Assembly: GCA_965218945.1 (NCBI GenBank)
Contig: OZ244718.1
Span: 1,054,001 to 1,118,000 of the forward strand
From: DAOUJW01 sp965218945
GTDB taxonomy: Bacteria > Chloroflexota > Dehalococcoidia > Lucifugimonadales > UBA2985
Length of the DNA: 64,000 nucleotides
Reading direction: 5' to 3'
Part shown: positions 52,151 through 61,382 of the stretch, in pieces
Position numbering within the stretch: the first letter of the stretch is position 1
How the letters are laid out: every line of letters starts with the position of its first letter
Notes under the pieces: generated by a model
The model's database searches: none
What the model was told of the DNA's origin: nothing
Seen by the model: only the letters and a program-made list of their open reading frames with translations
Translations under genes and position numbers: made by a program

Positions 52151-52321
52151 ATGGCAAGGAAGAGGGGAGAGGTACGCCCGATTATAACCCTGGCTTGCGG
52201 CGATTGCCGCGAGCGCAACTACACAACGGTCAAGAACCAGCGCAGTGACCCGCAGCGCATGGAGCTTTCCAAGTACTGCCCGCGCTGTCGACAGCATAAG
52301 GCGCATCGAGAGGTAAGGTAG
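52151..52321 (+). CDS. rpmG: Ribosomal protein L33
   Basis: 56 residues from the ATG just after the tuf stop, with GGAGG inside the end of tuf. It has the zinc-binding form with CGDC and CPRC pairs (TLACGDCRERNYTT, LSKYCPRCRQHKAHRE). It is a small large-subunit protein near the E site. Confidence 0.96.
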   Translation: MARKRGEVRPIITLACGDCRERNYTTVKNQRSDPQRMELSKYCPRCRQHKAHREVR

Positions 52322-52327
52322 AGAAAC

Positions 52328-52567
52328 GTGGCTAGTTCATCGCCATTGAGAAGGGCCCTGCGGCCCCAGGGCACTGATCGGGCGCGGCGAGGCCCCGGTT
52401 TCCAGATTTTCCGCGAGACCGTCTCCGAGCTCAGGAAAGTTGTGTGGCCCACAAGGGAGCAGACCACTCGTCTCACCATACTGGTGATAATAATATCCGC
52501 CTTTATGGGAGTTCTGCTTGGCGCTGTTGATCTGGGCTTTGGACGGCTCTTTGCATTCTTGACATGA
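52328..52567 (+). CDS. secE: Preprotein translocase subunit SecE
   Basis: 79 residues from a GTG start. The amphipathic segment FQIFRETVSELRKVVWPTRE is followed by the single transmembrane helix LTILVIIISAFMGVLLGAVD. It stabilises SecY in the plasma membrane. Its place between rpmG and nusG is the conserved bacterial order. Confidence 0.96.
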   Translation: MASSSPLRRALRPQGTDRARRGPGFQIFRETVSELRKVVWPTREQTTRLTILVIIISAFMGVLLGAVDLGFGRLFAFLT

Positions 52568-52594
52568 GGACAAAAACTCAATTGGTTGATATCT

Positions 52595-53155
52595 ATGAGC
52601 ACTACTAGCGAACAGGAAGCGCGTTGGTACATCATCCACACCTACTCCGGTCAGGAGGAGAGGGTGAAGAAGAACCTGGAACTGCGCGTTACCACAATGG
52701 ATGTGAGGGACAGGATCTTCCAGGTGGTTGTTCCCACGGAGGAGGAGATTGAGATACGGGAGGGGAGGAGGAGGTCCGTCCGACGCAAGGTGTTCCCCGG
52801 CTACATCCTGGTCCAGATGACCATGGACGACAACAGTTGGCATGTGGTGAGGAACACCCCCGGAGTTACAGGCTTTGTATCGGCTGAGGACGAGCAGGAG
52901 CGAAGGCCCAAGCCGGTGCCCTTGGAGGAGAACGAGGTCGAGAAGATACTAAGCCAGATGGAATCCGAGGCTCCAAGGGTGAAGGTGGGCTTTACGCTGG
53001 GCCAGAGCGCACGAATTACCGACGGCCCATTTACAGACTTTATCGGTGTTGTGGACCAGGTGATGGCAGACAGGGGCAAGGTGAGGATACTGGTCTCCTT
53101 CTTCGGTAGGGAAACGCCCGTGGAGTTGGACTTCCTTCAGGTGGAGAAGCTCTAG
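52595..53155 (+). CDS. nusG: Transcription antitermination factor NusG
   Basis: 186 residues. The NGN domain contains WYIIHTYSGQEERVKKNL and VFPGYILVQMTMDD, WHVVRNTPGVTGFV. The C-terminal KOW domain contains VKVGFTLGQSARITDGPFTD and VDQVMADRGKVRILVSFFGR. I prefer the ATG at 52595 to the TTG three codons earlier. It couples RNA polymerase to ribosomes or Rho. Confidence 0.96.
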   Translation: MSTTSEQEARWYIIHTYSGQEERVKKNLELRVTTMDVRDRIFQVVVPTEEEIEIREGRRRSVRRKVFPGYILVQMTMDDNSWHVVRNTPGVTGFVSAEDEQERRPKPVPLEENEVEKILSQMESEAPRVKVGFTLGQSARITDGPFTDFIGVVDQVMADRGKVRILVSFFGRETPVELDFLQVEKL

Positions 53156-53163
53156 GAGGAACT

Positions 53164-53589
53164 TTGGCAAAGAAAGTCCGCGCTATCGTCAAACTTCAGA
53201 TCGCCGCAGGCAAGGCAACGCCCGCGCCCCCGGTGGGTCCGGCTTTGGGCCAGCACGGCGTGAATATCATGGCCTTTGTGAAGGAATACAATGAGCAGAC
53301 CTCCACTCGGGAGGGCACCATTGTTCCTGTGCACATTACCATATTCGAGGACAGGTCTTTCACCTTTGTAACCAAAACTCCACCGGCGTCCGACCTCATA
53401 CGGAGGGCAGCGGGTGTGGAGAAGGGAAGCGCAGCCGCCAGCCGACAGGCCATTGGCGCCATCTCAAGGGACGCGGTGCGCGAGATTGCACAGATAAAGC
53501 TGGCGGACCTCAATGCACCGGATGTAGAGGCGGCGATAAAGGTGATAGAGGGGACGGCGCGGAGCATGGGTGTCCAGATAGCAGAGTAA
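53164..53589 (+). CDS. rplK: Ribosomal protein L11
   Basis: 141 residues from a TTG start with AGGAGG upstream. It carries the typical VKLQIAAGKATPAPPVGPAL, GQHGVNIMAFVKEYN and TPPASDLIRRAAGVEKGS segments. It binds the GTPase-associated centre of 23S rRNA. Confidence 0.98.
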   Translation: MAKKVRAIVKLQIAAGKATPAPPVGPALGQHGVNIMAFVKEYNEQTSTREGTIVPVHITIFEDRSFTFVTKTPPASDLIRRAAGVEKGSAAASRQAIGAISRDAVREIAQIKLADLNAPDVEAAIKVIEGTARSMGVQIAE

Positions 53590-53602
53590 GGATGCATAAC
53601 AC

Positions 53603-54313
53603 ATGGTAAAGCGCGGAAAGCAATATACGGAAGCCGCAAAGGCGGTTGAGAAGGACAGACTGTACTCACCTGGAGAGGCCGTGGATATAGCCAAGCAGAC
53701 GGCTAGGGCAAAGTTCGATGAGACGGTTGAGTTACACCTGCGCACCAACTCGGACCCGCGTCACGCGGACCAACTGGTGAGGGGCGTTGCCCTGTTGCCT
53801 CACGGACTTGGCCGGGAGATTAGAGTGCTTGTCTTCGCCGCCGGCGAGGCCGCAGCAGCGGCTAGGCGGGCCGGCGCAGACTACGTTGGCGACGACGACC
53901 TGGTGCAGAGAATTGAGGAGGGCTGGCTGGAGTTCGACGTGGCTATGGCTACCCCGGACGTGATGGGGCGTATAAGCCGTCTGGGACGCGTACTTGGTCG
54001 TCGGGGTCTGATGCCGAATCCCAGGGCCGGGACAGTGGTTCAGCCCCAGGATTTCGCCAGAGCTATCGAAGAGGCCAAGATGGGCCGTGTGGAGTTTCGC
54101 CTGGACCGCACTGCAATAATTCACGTGCCTGTGGGCAAGGTGAGCTTCGATAACGAAAAGCTGTTGGAGAACCTCAATGCCTTGGTGGACACGGTGGTGA
54201 AGGCAAGGCCGTCGGCCGTTAAGGGGCAGTTCATACGCACTGCATATCTAACCACTACTATGGGCCCCAGCATCAAGCTGGACGTTCCTCGAATGATGTC
54301 GGTGAGGACGTAA
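53603..54313 (+). CDS. rplA: Ribosomal protein L1
   Basis: 236 residues with KFDETVELHLRTNSDPRHAD, GVALLPHGLGREIRVLVFA, GRVLGRRGLMPNPRAGTV and the final TTTMGPSIKLDVPRM. It forms the L1 stalk of the large subunit and is often an autoregulator of the L11-L1 pair. Confidence 0.98.
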   Translation: MVKRGKQYTEAAKAVEKDRLYSPGEAVDIAKQTARAKFDETVELHLRTNSDPRHADQLVRGVALLPHGLGREIRVLVFAAGEAAAAARRAGADYVGDDDLVQRIEEGWLEFDVAMATPDVMGRISRLGRVLGRRGLMPNPRAGTVVQPQDFARAIEEAKMGRVEFRLDRTAIIHVPVGKVSFDNEKLLENLNALVDTVVKARPSAVKGQFIRTAYLTTTMGPSIKLDVPRMMSVRT

Positions 54314-54329
54314 TATAAGAGGACGCAAT

Positions 54330-54470
54330 AAATTCAGACTGCATTGCCGTAGAAAGCGGGTGGCCATAGGCCTTAATTGATGAACATTCCCGCCGAGGCA
54401 GAAAACCAAGGGACCAGAACGCGCTGAATGTGTGTTTGGCTGCCCGGCTTTCTGGCTCGGGGAGCCAAAA
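54330..54470 (+). promoter_or_regulatory. L10 ribosomal protein leader (autoregulatory RNA)
   Basis: The region before rplJ carries GCCGTAGAAAGCGGGTGGC, CCTTAATT, then CCCGCCGAGGCAGAAAACCA and a closing CTTTCTGG, which matches the L10-leader pattern (bound by the L10-L7/L12 complex). It explains the 175-nt gap between rplA and rplJ. Confidence 0.8.
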
Positions 54471-54488
54471 CTATTTTGAGGGAGCATA

Positions 54489-55226
54489 GTGCCTACTGCT
54501 AAAAAAGAAGCTCAAGTTGAAGAGATAAAGGACAAGCTGAGCCGGTGCACCATAGCTATTGCCACGGGGTACCAGGGTTTGAGCGGCTCTGATATGACGG
54601 ATCTAAGGAGGCGGTTGCGAGAGCAGGGTATAGAGTACAGGGTTGTCAAGAATACCCTGACTCTACTGGCGGCCCAGCAGCTGGGCAAGGAGGGTATTGG
54701 CGATGTGATGCAGGGCCCAACCGGCTTGGCTTTCGGGTATGGAGATGAGGCCGCCGTAGCCAAGGGCCTCAATACCTACATCACCTCCACAAGGTCGCCG
54801 CTGGTGATTAACGGGGCGGTTATGGGCAGGGGTGTTATAAGCGGCGATCAGGTCAGGAACCTGGCGACGCTGCCCCCCAGAGAGGAACTGCTGGCCAGAC
54901 TTCTGGGGCAGATGCAAGCGCCGGTGACTGGTCTGGTATATGTGCTCAGCGCCCCTCTCAGGGGCTTGGTTACCGTCCTGCAACGCGCGGCTGAAAGCGG
55001 CAGTGGATCCCAGGGCGGGACTGCGGTTATGGACGAGCCGGCTGAGCAAGCCGAGACCCCTCCGCCGGACGATCCGGTAGAGGTAGCAGAGGATAGCGCG
55101 CCCGCAGAGGTCCAGGCCGAGGTCAATGAAGAATCGGCTCCGACGGCGGAGGCCGAAGTTGTCGCAGATGAAGAAGAGTCGCCGCCCACTGAGGAAGAGG
55201 AGGCTGAGACCGAAGCAGCCCCTTAG
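54489..55226 (+). CDS. rplJ: Ribosomal protein L10 with long acidic tail
   Basis: 245 residues from a GTG start. The first ~175 are standard L10 (CTIAIATGYQGLSGSDMTDL, VKNTLTLLAAQQLG, GPTGLAFGYGDEAAVAKGL, TLPPREELLARLLGQMQAP). The last ~70 are an Ala/Glu/Pro-rich acidic extension (VQAEVNEESAPTAEAEVVAD and similar). L10 anchors L7/L12 to the stalk. The tail is an addition to the usual ~165-175-residue length. Confidence 0.97.
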   Translation: MPTAKKEAQVEEIKDKLSRCTIAIATGYQGLSGSDMTDLRRRLREQGIEYRVVKNTLTLLAAQQLGKEGIGDVMQGPTGLAFGYGDEAAVAKGLNTYITSTRSPLVINGAVMGRGVISGDQVRNLATLPPREELLARLLGQMQAPVTGLVYVLSAPLRGLVTVLQRAAESGSGSQGGTAVMDEPAEQAETPPPDDPVEVAEDSAPAEVQAEVNEESAPTAEAEVVADEEESPPTEEEEAETEAAP

Positions 55227-55275
55227 CTGAGGCGGACACAGTTGCTAGTTTGTCAAATCAAGAAGGAGAGGGAAA

Positions 55276-55659
55276 ATGACAAAGGAAGAGGTACTTGAGG
55301 CCGTAAAGGGCATGTCCGTGCTGGAGTTGGCGGATCTGGTTAAGCTCCTTGAGGAGGAGTTCGGGGTCAGCGCCGCGGCGCCGATGGCAATGGCGGTTGG
55401 ACCGGCAGCCGGAGCTGCAGAGGCGGCGCCCGCAGATGAGGAAGAGAAGACGGAGTTTGACGTTGTCATCAAGGAGATCGGCCCCAATAAGATCAACGTC
55501 ATCAAGGGCGTTCGCGAGGTGACTACCCTGGGTCTCAAGGAGGCCAAGGACCTGGTGGAGAGCGCTCCGCAAGCCGTAAAGGAGGGGATATCCAAGGAAG
55601 ACGCGGAGCAGGTCAAGGAGAAGCTGGAGGCCGCCGGAGCAGTCGTAGCCGTACAATAG
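55276..55659 (+). CDS. rplL: Ribosomal protein L7/L12
   Basis: 127 residues: an N-terminal dimerisation helix (MSVLELADLVKLLEEEFGVS), an Ala-rich hinge, and the C-terminal domain KTEFDVVIKEIGPNKINVIK, VREVTTLGLKEAKDLVE. It recruits translation factors. rpoB does not follow within this window. Confidence 0.98.
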   Translation: MTKEEVLEAVKGMSVLELADLVKLLEEEFGVSAAAPMAMAVGPAAGAAEAAPADEEEKTEFDVVIKEIGPNKINVIKGVREVTTLGLKEAKDLVESAPQAVKEGISKEDAEQVKEKLEAAGAVVAVQ

Positions 55660-55734
55660 CTCTGGCGATCCGGACCTCTCCGCCGCGGTGTCCTTAACGG
55701 GCGGCGAGGCATTCCTGCGCCGCATGGCAAAGCT

Positions 55735-55965
55735 ATGAGCCGTAGAAAAGACAAGGAAAGATTCCAGGCGATGAAACGCCTGGACCCCGACTACCAGGGC
55801 TTTCGCGGGCATGAACAGGAGCCCAGCGAGGGCAACGTACCCCTCGGACGAGCCACCTGTACCGTGTGCGGACGCACACGCAACGTGGCCCGCGGAGTGG
55901 CCCTGGAGCAGGGGGAGAGCTTCGTCTGCTCCAGCTGCCTTGAGGAACAGAAGGCTGAGACCTAA
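55735..55965 (+). CDS. Small zinc-ribbon protein
   Basis: 76 residues: a basic N-terminus MSRRKDKERFQAMKRLDPDY and then CTVCGRTRN and FVCSSCLEEQ, two CxxC pairs spaced as in a zinc ribbon. It lies between rplL and radC in the same orientation. A role near transcription or translation is possible but not shown. Confidence 0.65.
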   Translation: MSRRKDKERFQAMKRLDPDYQGFRGHEQEPSEGNVPLGRATCTVCGRTRNVARGVALEQGESFVCSSCLEEQKAET

Positions 55966-56018
55966 GGACGGTTACCTGTTCAATGTGCCCCCCAACACGC
56001 AGGCCGTGGTTTGTGTAA

Positions 56019-56732
56019 ATGACCGATGGCAAGGAGTCGCCGGAATACCGGATTATGATACGAGACCTCCCCCAGGAGGAGAGGCCTCGCGAGCGACTGA
56101 GAAACTATGGCCCTTCGTCGTTGAGCACCGCGGAGCTGTTGGCAATCATTCTTCGCACTGGCACCCAGTCCGAGAGCGTCCTGAGCCTCAGCACGAGGCT
56201 GATGTCCCAGTTCGGCGGACTGTCCGGGCTGGCGCGCGCCAGCTACGACGAGTTGTGCAGTGTCCACGGATTCGGCGACGCCAAGACGACCCAGGTCAAG
56301 GCGGCCTTTGAGTTGGGCAAGCGCGCCCTTGCCCTTCACGAGAACGAGCGGCCAACGGTCCACTCTCCCCAGGACGTAGCCAACCTCCTTCAGGGGGAGA
56401 TGGCGTTCCTGGAGCAGGAGCACCTGCGGGTTGTGCTGCTCAACACCAGGAATCGTATTCAGTCCATCCACGAGGTGTACAAGGGCAACGTGAACTCCGC
56501 CGTGATACGCGCCGGCGAGATATTCAGAGAGGCGGTCCGCTCCAACGCCCCGGCTGTCATTCTGGCGCATAACCACCCCTCGGGAGACCCTGCACCCAGC
56601 GATGAGGACGTACAGATTACCAGACGGATCATAGATGCGGGCAAGCTGCTGGACATTGAGGTCCTGGACCACGTGGTGCTGGCGCAGAGGGGGTTTGTGA
56701 GCCTGAAGGAGAGGAAGCTGGGGTTTGACTAG
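56019..56732 (+). CDS. radC: RadC family protein (chromosomal copy)
   Basis: 237 residues. The N-terminal UPF0758 helical region (MIRDLPQEERPRERLRNYGP, LSTAELLAIILRTGT) includes a helix-hairpin-helix (LCSVHGFGDAKTTQVKAAFE). The JAB domain follows with HNHPSGDPAPSDEDVQITRR and DHVVLAQRGFVSLKE. It is full length, unlike the ICE copy. Despite its name, its function in repair is uncertain. Confidence 0.93.
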   Translation: MTDGKESPEYRIMIRDLPQEERPRERLRNYGPSSLSTAELLAIILRTGTQSESVLSLSTRLMSQFGGLSGLARASYDELCSVHGFGDAKTTQVKAAFELGKRALALHENERPTVHSPQDVANLLQGEMAFLEQEHLRVVLLNTRNRIQSIHEVYKGNVNSAVIRAGEIFREAVRSNAPAVILAHNHPSGDPAPSDEDVQITRRIIDAGKLLDIEVLDHVVLAQRGFVSLKERKLGFD

Positions 56733-56773
56733 CGAGGTTGAAGTGATGAAGAGACATACCCGGAGAACCGCCA

Positions 56774-57565
56774 ATGCCTGAGAAGATCTGCGCCAGGTGC
56801 AACGCCCCGAACCAGGACAACGCCAATTTCTGCCATCAGTGCGGGTGGCGGGCCTTCGGAGAGGTAACGACAGGAGAGGACACCGATTCTCCCGTAGCTA
56901 CCAAGGCCTGCCCGATGTGCGGCAACCGGAATCCGGAGAGCGCCGGATTCTGCCCACAGTGTGGGAATCAACTCGCGGAAAATGCTCCTCAGGAGCAGCA
57001 GGGCGGAGGCTACCCATACGTGATTGGGACTGCGCCTGCCAATGCTCTCCTCATCGGTTCCACCCGTCTAATTGTCCTGTCAATAATATCGCTGGGGCTA
57101 TACTTCTACTACTGGGCATATCTTACCTGGAAGCAGCTCCAGCCGGAGACGCAGGATGTCCACTACCCGGTTTGGCACGCACTGTCCCTCCTTGTGCCTG
57201 TGTACGGTTTCTTCCGCATACACAAGCACGTCAGAGTCATTCGCGACCTTGCCGCGAAGTCTGGAGTTGAGACGTCTCTCAGCCCGGACCTGGCTTTTGT
57301 GCTAATGATGCTCTACACCATCTTGGTGTTTGCCCCATTGGCCTTGGTGGGCTCAGGCTCTATGCTTCTGCTGTTTATCAACGCTATTAGCCTTACCATA
57401 GCCATTACCATCATTGTCTGGGCCCAGGCCCCGCTCAACCGCTACTGGGGAAACTCCCGCAGTAGTACTCCCACGTCCGTTCCGGTAGATCTATGGGAGA
57501 TAGGCGTAGTGCTGCTGGGTATCATCGGAACGGTGGTGGTCAATCTACTGCCGGCGCCCGCCTGA
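56774..57565 (+). CDS. Double zinc-ribbon membrane protein with DUF4234-like domain
   Basis: 263 residues. Two ribbons occur first: ICARCNAPNQDNANFCHQCG and CPMCGNRNPESAGFCPQCG. A DUF4234-like membrane region follows, with LIVLSIISLGLYFYYWAYLT, HALSLLVPVYGFFRIHKHVR and further helices (AFVLMMLYTILVFAPLALVG, SMLLLFINAISLTIAITIIV, IGVVLLGIIGTVVVNLL). It ends two bases from the convergent rhomboid gene. Function unknown. Confidence 0.8.
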   Translation: MPEKICARCNAPNQDNANFCHQCGWRAFGEVTTGEDTDSPVATKACPMCGNRNPESAGFCPQCGNQLAENAPQEQQGGGYPYVIGTAPANALLIGSTRLIVLSIISLGLYFYYWAYLTWKQLQPETQDVHYPVWHALSLLVPVYGFFRIHKHVRVIRDLAAKSGVETSLSPDLAFVLMMLYTILVFAPLALVGSGSMLLLFINAISLTIAITIIVWAQAPLNRYWGNSRSSTPTSVPVDLWEIGVVLLGIIGTVVVNLLPAPA

Positions 57566-57567
57566 GA

Positions 57568-58374
57568 TCACCATCGCGACCATCGCCAGGGGATTCGCCG
57601 CACGTTCGGCAAAGCGCGCCTCCGGGTGATCGCAAGATAGAGCGTCATAACCAGGAACCCGGCTATGAATCCGCCTATGTGGGCCCAGAAGGCCACGCCG
57701 CCGGCGTTGGAGGCGGTCGTTACCAGTGAACCGAGTCCCGGAAGTACGTTCTGGATGAAGAACCAGAACCCAAGCAGGAACAGCGCCGGCACCCGTATCA
57801 CGAGCATGAAGCCGAAGAACACAATCGTGGTAATCCGGTTGTAGGGGTACATGATGATGTATGCGCCAAGTATCCCGGCGACGGCTCCGCTAGCTCCTAT
57901 CAAAGGCGCCCGGCTGTCCGGGTCGATGTAGACTTGGGTCAATGCGGCCGCTGCACCGCACGCCAGGTAGAAGACCAGGTACTTTACGTGGCCTAGGCCG
58001 TCCTCAATGTTGGCCCCGAAGACCCACAGGTAGACCATGTTTCCGGCGAAATGCATGAAGCCGCTGTGAATGAACATGGAGCTGAGCACAGTGACCCACA
58101 CCTCGTTGTGAGCCTCCAGGTCCAGGATGGTCCCCTGGCACGCTGCGCCCAGTGGAGTGGAGACGATTCGTCCCTGGCATACCTGCCCGAACTCGCTCAG
58201 CCCTTCGGAGAGCTTTGCCGGAATCAGCCCCCAGTTGTAGAAGAACTGGGTGGTCTGAAAGCCGCCCAGGAAGAGCAACTCGTAGAGGAATACGGCGGCG
58301 TTGAGCGCAATGAGCGCCAGGGTCACATAGGGGCTGATACGGCGTTGTACGTCAGGGTCTGTCAGAGGGATCAT
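57568..58374 (-). CDS. Rhomboid family intramembrane serine protease
   Basis: 268 residues with about six or seven membrane helices. SSMFIHSGFMHFAGNMVYLW supplies the conserved His and Asn. GASGAVAGILGAYIIMYP carries the catalytic Ser (about residue 163). AHIGGFIAGFLVM carries the catalytic His. The order and spacing match bacterial rhomboid proteases, which cut membrane proteins within the bilayer. An ~55-residue loop after helix 1 (residues 40-95, with two Cys) faces outside. Confidence 0.93.
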   Translation of the reverse strand: MIPLTDPDVQRRISPYVTLALIALNAAVFLYELLFLGGFQTTQFFYNWGLIPAKLSEGLSEFGQVCQGRIVSTPLGAACQGTILDLEAHNEVWVTVLSSMFIHSGFMHFAGNMVYLWVFGANIEDGLGHVKYLVFYLACGAAAALTQVYIDPDSRAPLIGASGAVAGILGAYIIMYPYNRITTIVFFGFMLVIRVPALFLLGFWFFIQNVLPGLGSLVTTASNAGGVAFWAHIGGFIAGFLVMTLYLAITRRRALPNVRRIPWRWSRW

Positions 58375-58840
58375 ATTGAGGCGTTACCTGAGCGTTCCGG
58401 GACCTGAGCGGTATTGAGGCTCATGGGGATTCCCGGTATATCCCGAAGGCCGAAGTTCTCACCGGGACTGTACCACAATGATAACATCCTGGCGCCGATA
58501 GGGAAACGAGCATCCATGAGGCGCAGGCGGCAGCCTCTGGCCCACGTAGCCGACGTCACACTGAAGTATGCCACACTATCAGCGGTACTATTGACAAGAG
58601 TATGTGATAGATTTAGCATTTCAATCGAAGTGACACTCTCCAACGCTACAACGGACCGGCTGGAGGGAGAATCCCTGTGCAAAAGGTAGGCCCAGACTTC
58701 CGCGGAGTTGGGTCTATTTATGCGCGACTTCGGAGGTGACGCACGACGCGACAGACGAACCGTAAAAAGCACGTTTCTCTTTTAGCTCTCTTAGGTATCC
58801 CGACGCGCTTCTCGCCGTCCCATAGTAGAGAGGCGACAGG
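58375..58840. other. Divergent intergenic region, candidate promoter
   Basis: No gene. TTGACA at 58591-58596 with TAGCAT 17 bp on (58614) is a possible sigma-70-type promoter for the glycosyltransferase operon. The support is motif match only. Confidence 0.35.
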
Positions 58841-60136
58841 ATGCTGACCCAGGTTGAGACCTTCCCGAAGCTGCTGGAAGACTATCGGCCTATCATTGGA
58901 GACGAGAACGCCGATGAGATAAACAGACTGTCTGAATCTCTCAAGGGCGCTAAAGTCCTTCACGTCAACGCTACCGCTTTCGGTGGCGGTGTAGCGGAGC
59001 TCCTGTACTCCCTGGTCCCACTCATGAACGACGCGGGCCTCCAGGCGGACTGGCAGGTCATGCACGGCGACGGCGTGTTCTACAACGTCACCAAGCAGCT
59101 CCACAACAGCCTTCAGGGCGCACGGGTGAACTGGACACCGGAGATGTGGAAGACGTGGCGCGACTATAACGTAATGAATGCCGAGCGGTTCGAGGGCGAT
59201 TACGACTTTGTGGTTGTGCACGATCCGCAGCCTGCCGGTATCCTTCGCTTGCTCCGAGAGAACGGGCGTAGCAACGGGGGCACGCGCTGGATATGGCGCT
59301 GCCACATCGATTCCACGGATGCCCAGCCCGAGGCTTGGGAGTACATAACGCCGTACCTGGAGCCCTACGACGCAGCTATCTTCACTCTTGAGCAGTTTGT
59401 CAACAAGGATATAAGAAACTCGGAGATTTGGGTGGCTCCTCCCGCCATCGATCCTCTGAGTCCCAAGAACACGCCCATCTCCCGGGAGACCGTGGATGAA
59501 GTGCTGCGTCGCTTCGACATAGACCCTGAGCGTCCCCTGGTTATCCAGGCGTCCAGGATGGATGTGTGGAAGGACCCTATAGGAGTCCTTGAGGCGTATT
59601 TGCAGGTCAAGAAAGAGATACCACAGCTGCAATTGGCCTTTCTTGTAGCTATTGCCAATGACGACCCTGAGGGCTGGGAATACTATAACCAGACTGCGGA
59701 GCGCGCCGGCGGTGACCCGGATGTCCACATCCTGCCGAACATAGTCCACGGCATCGGTGATGTGGAGATAAACGCCTTCCAGTCCGGGGCCAATGTAGTG
59801 ATACAGAAGTCCCTGAGAGAAGGCTTTGGCCTGGCGGTAACCGAGGCGCTGTGGAAAGGGCGTCCGGTCATTGGGGGCAGGGCAGGGGGAATACCGTTGC
59901 AGGTCCTGGACGGCGAGACGGGATACCTGGTCAGCAGTCCCTCCGAGTGTGCTCAAAAGATGGCCTACCTGATTGAGCACCCTGAAACGGCCGACCTGTT
60001 TGGCCGGCAGGGCAGGGAGCATGCCCGGCAGAACTTCCTGATAACCCGATATCTGAGGGACTACCTGAGGGTGTTCAATTCCCTCGAGCATAACGGGAAG
60101 AGGACTTACGCCGGTGTGGATGTGACGATTGCTTAA
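58841..60136 (+). CDS. treT: Trehalose synthase-type GT4 glycosyltransferase
   Basis: 431 residues. The N-terminal Rossmann half has VLHVNATAFGGGVAELLYSL, VPLMNDAGLQADW and VVVHDPQPAGILRLL. The C-terminal half has VIQASRMDVWKDPIGVLEAY and the donor-site KSLREGFGLAVTEALWKGRP, IGGRAGGIPLQV. This is the TreT/trehalose phosphorylase-like GT4 family, which joins NDP-glucose and glucose to make trehalose. Substrates are inferred from family resemblance. It may serve osmotic or stress protection. Confidence 0.82.
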   Translation: MLTQVETFPKLLEDYRPIIGDENADEINRLSESLKGAKVLHVNATAFGGGVAELLYSLVPLMNDAGLQADWQVMHGDGVFYNVTKQLHNSLQGARVNWTPEMWKTWRDYNVMNAERFEGDYDFVVVHDPQPAGILRLLRENGRSNGGTRWIWRCHIDSTDAQPEAWEYITPYLEPYDAAIFTLEQFVNKDIRNSEIWVAPPAIDPLSPKNTPISRETVDEVLRRFDIDPERPLVIQASRMDVWKDPIGVLEAYLQVKKEIPQLQLAFLVAIANDDPEGWEYYNQTAERAGGDPDVHILPNIVHGIGDVEINAFQSGANVVIQKSLREGFGLAVTEALWKGRPVIGGRAGGIPLQVLDGETGYLVSSPSECAQKMAYLIEHPETADLFGRQGREHARQNFLITRYLRDYLRVFNSLEHNGKRTYAGVDVTIA

Positions 60137-60317
60137 GGACTGTCAAGCCGGTCTGAAGGAGAGCACACTTCCGTTCCATCGGCCTTGCTCAGAGCGGCAA
60201 ATGAGCAGGAGGTCGGGGAGTAGGGTATTGCTATTTCCAGAATCTGTGTTAAGGTGTACAGGTTACGTGAAGATAGGAATACCTGCGGTACTAGAAGAAA
60301 GACGGGTTTAGCGCTAT

Positions 60318-61382
60318 ATGTTCGAGCCAGGGGGGAGACAGCGGCCTGAGTTCCAGATGGAGGAAATCCTCAGGAACATAGGTAACGGGATTGGCGGAGT
60401 GACTCAGAAGCTGGGTGGAGGCGGCATGAGGATTGTCGTGTTCGCCGCACTTGTCTTGCTCGTCCTGGGCTGGCTGGCTACCGGCGTCTACCAGGTGGGC
60501 CCCAGAGAGCAGGCGGCCCTTCAGCTTTTCGGAGACTTTCAGGACACCGCGGACTCGGGCCTTCACTGGTATTTCCCCTCTCCCATAGGCAAGCGCACTA
60601 TCGTTGACGTTGAAGTGACCCGGAACATGGAGTTGGGCTTCTTCACAACGGATACCGGCGTAACCAGCGACACTCCGGTAGAGGCGTTGATGATCACGGG
60701 AGACCTGAACATCGTCAACGTCCAGATGGTGGTCCAGTACCAGATAGCGGATCTGGAGAGATACCTGTTCCGCGTCGACGATCCAGGAGAGGTCGTACGC
60801 AGTATTGAAAGGGGCAATCCTGAGGGGCGTACCCTGAAGGACGCTACAGAGGCGGCCCTGCGCCAGGTGGTTGGACAGCGCAGCATTGACGACACCCTGG
60901 TGCTCAACAGAGAGGTAGTGGAAGAGCGGACCAGGGAGTTGCTCCAGCAGATACTGGACCAATACGATACCGGAATCCAGGTGAACACCGTGGCGCTCCA
61001 GACCGTGCGCCCCCCGGACCAGGTGCGGGCCGCTTTCGATGACGTGGTCAACGCCCGAGTAGACAAAGAGAGCCGCATCAACGATGCCAAGGCCTTTGAG
61101 CAGGACCGGATCCCCAGGGCGGAGGGTGACGCCGCCCAGGTGGTGCAGGCTGCCGAGGCTTTCAAAGCTGAGCGCATAGCCAGGGCCACCGGTGAAGTAA
61201 ACCGCTTCCGGTCAGTCTTGAGAGAGTACCTCAGCGCTCCGGACGTTACCCGCCAGCGTCTCTACCTTGAGGCAATGGAGGGCATTCTGCCCGGCATAAA
61301 GAAGTTCATCTTGTCTGAGGAGAGCCAAGGCAGTCTGTTGCAGTTCCTCCCATTGACCGACAATGAGGTGACCACGCCATGA
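60318..61382 (+). CDS. hflK: HflK-like SPFH/band 7 membrane protein
   Basis: 354 residues with one N-terminal transmembrane helix (IVVFAALVLLVLGWLATGVY) and the SPFH domain (QVGPREQAALQLFGDFQDTA, GLHWYFPSPIGKRTIVDVEV, MITGDLNIVNVQMVVQYQIA). A long helical region follows (SRINDAKAFEQDRIPRAEGD). It overlaps the next start by 4 nt (ATGA). HflK pairs with HflC to form a membrane cage that modulates FtsH protease in characterised bacteria. Confidence 0.92.
   Translation: MFEPGGRQRPEFQMEEILRNIGNGIGGVTQKLGGGGMRIVVFAALVLLVLGWLATGVYQVGPREQAALQLFGDFQDTADSGLHWYFPSPIGKRTIVDVEVTRNMELGFFTTDTGVTSDTPVEALMITGDLNIVNVQMVVQYQIADLERYLFRVDDPGEVVRSIERGNPEGRTLKDATEAALRQVVGQRSIDDTLVLNREVVEERTRELLQQILDQYDTGIQVNTVALQTVRPPDQVRAAFDDVVNARVDKESRINDAKAFEQDRIPRAEGDAAQVVQAAEAFKAERIARATGEVNRFRSVLREYLSAPDVTRQRLYLEAMEGILPGIKKFILSEESQGSLLQFLPLTDNEVTTP

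Noticed and set aside
50938..52218. 426-codon frame antisense to tuf
   Set aside because: It is an antisense shadow of a highly conserved gene.
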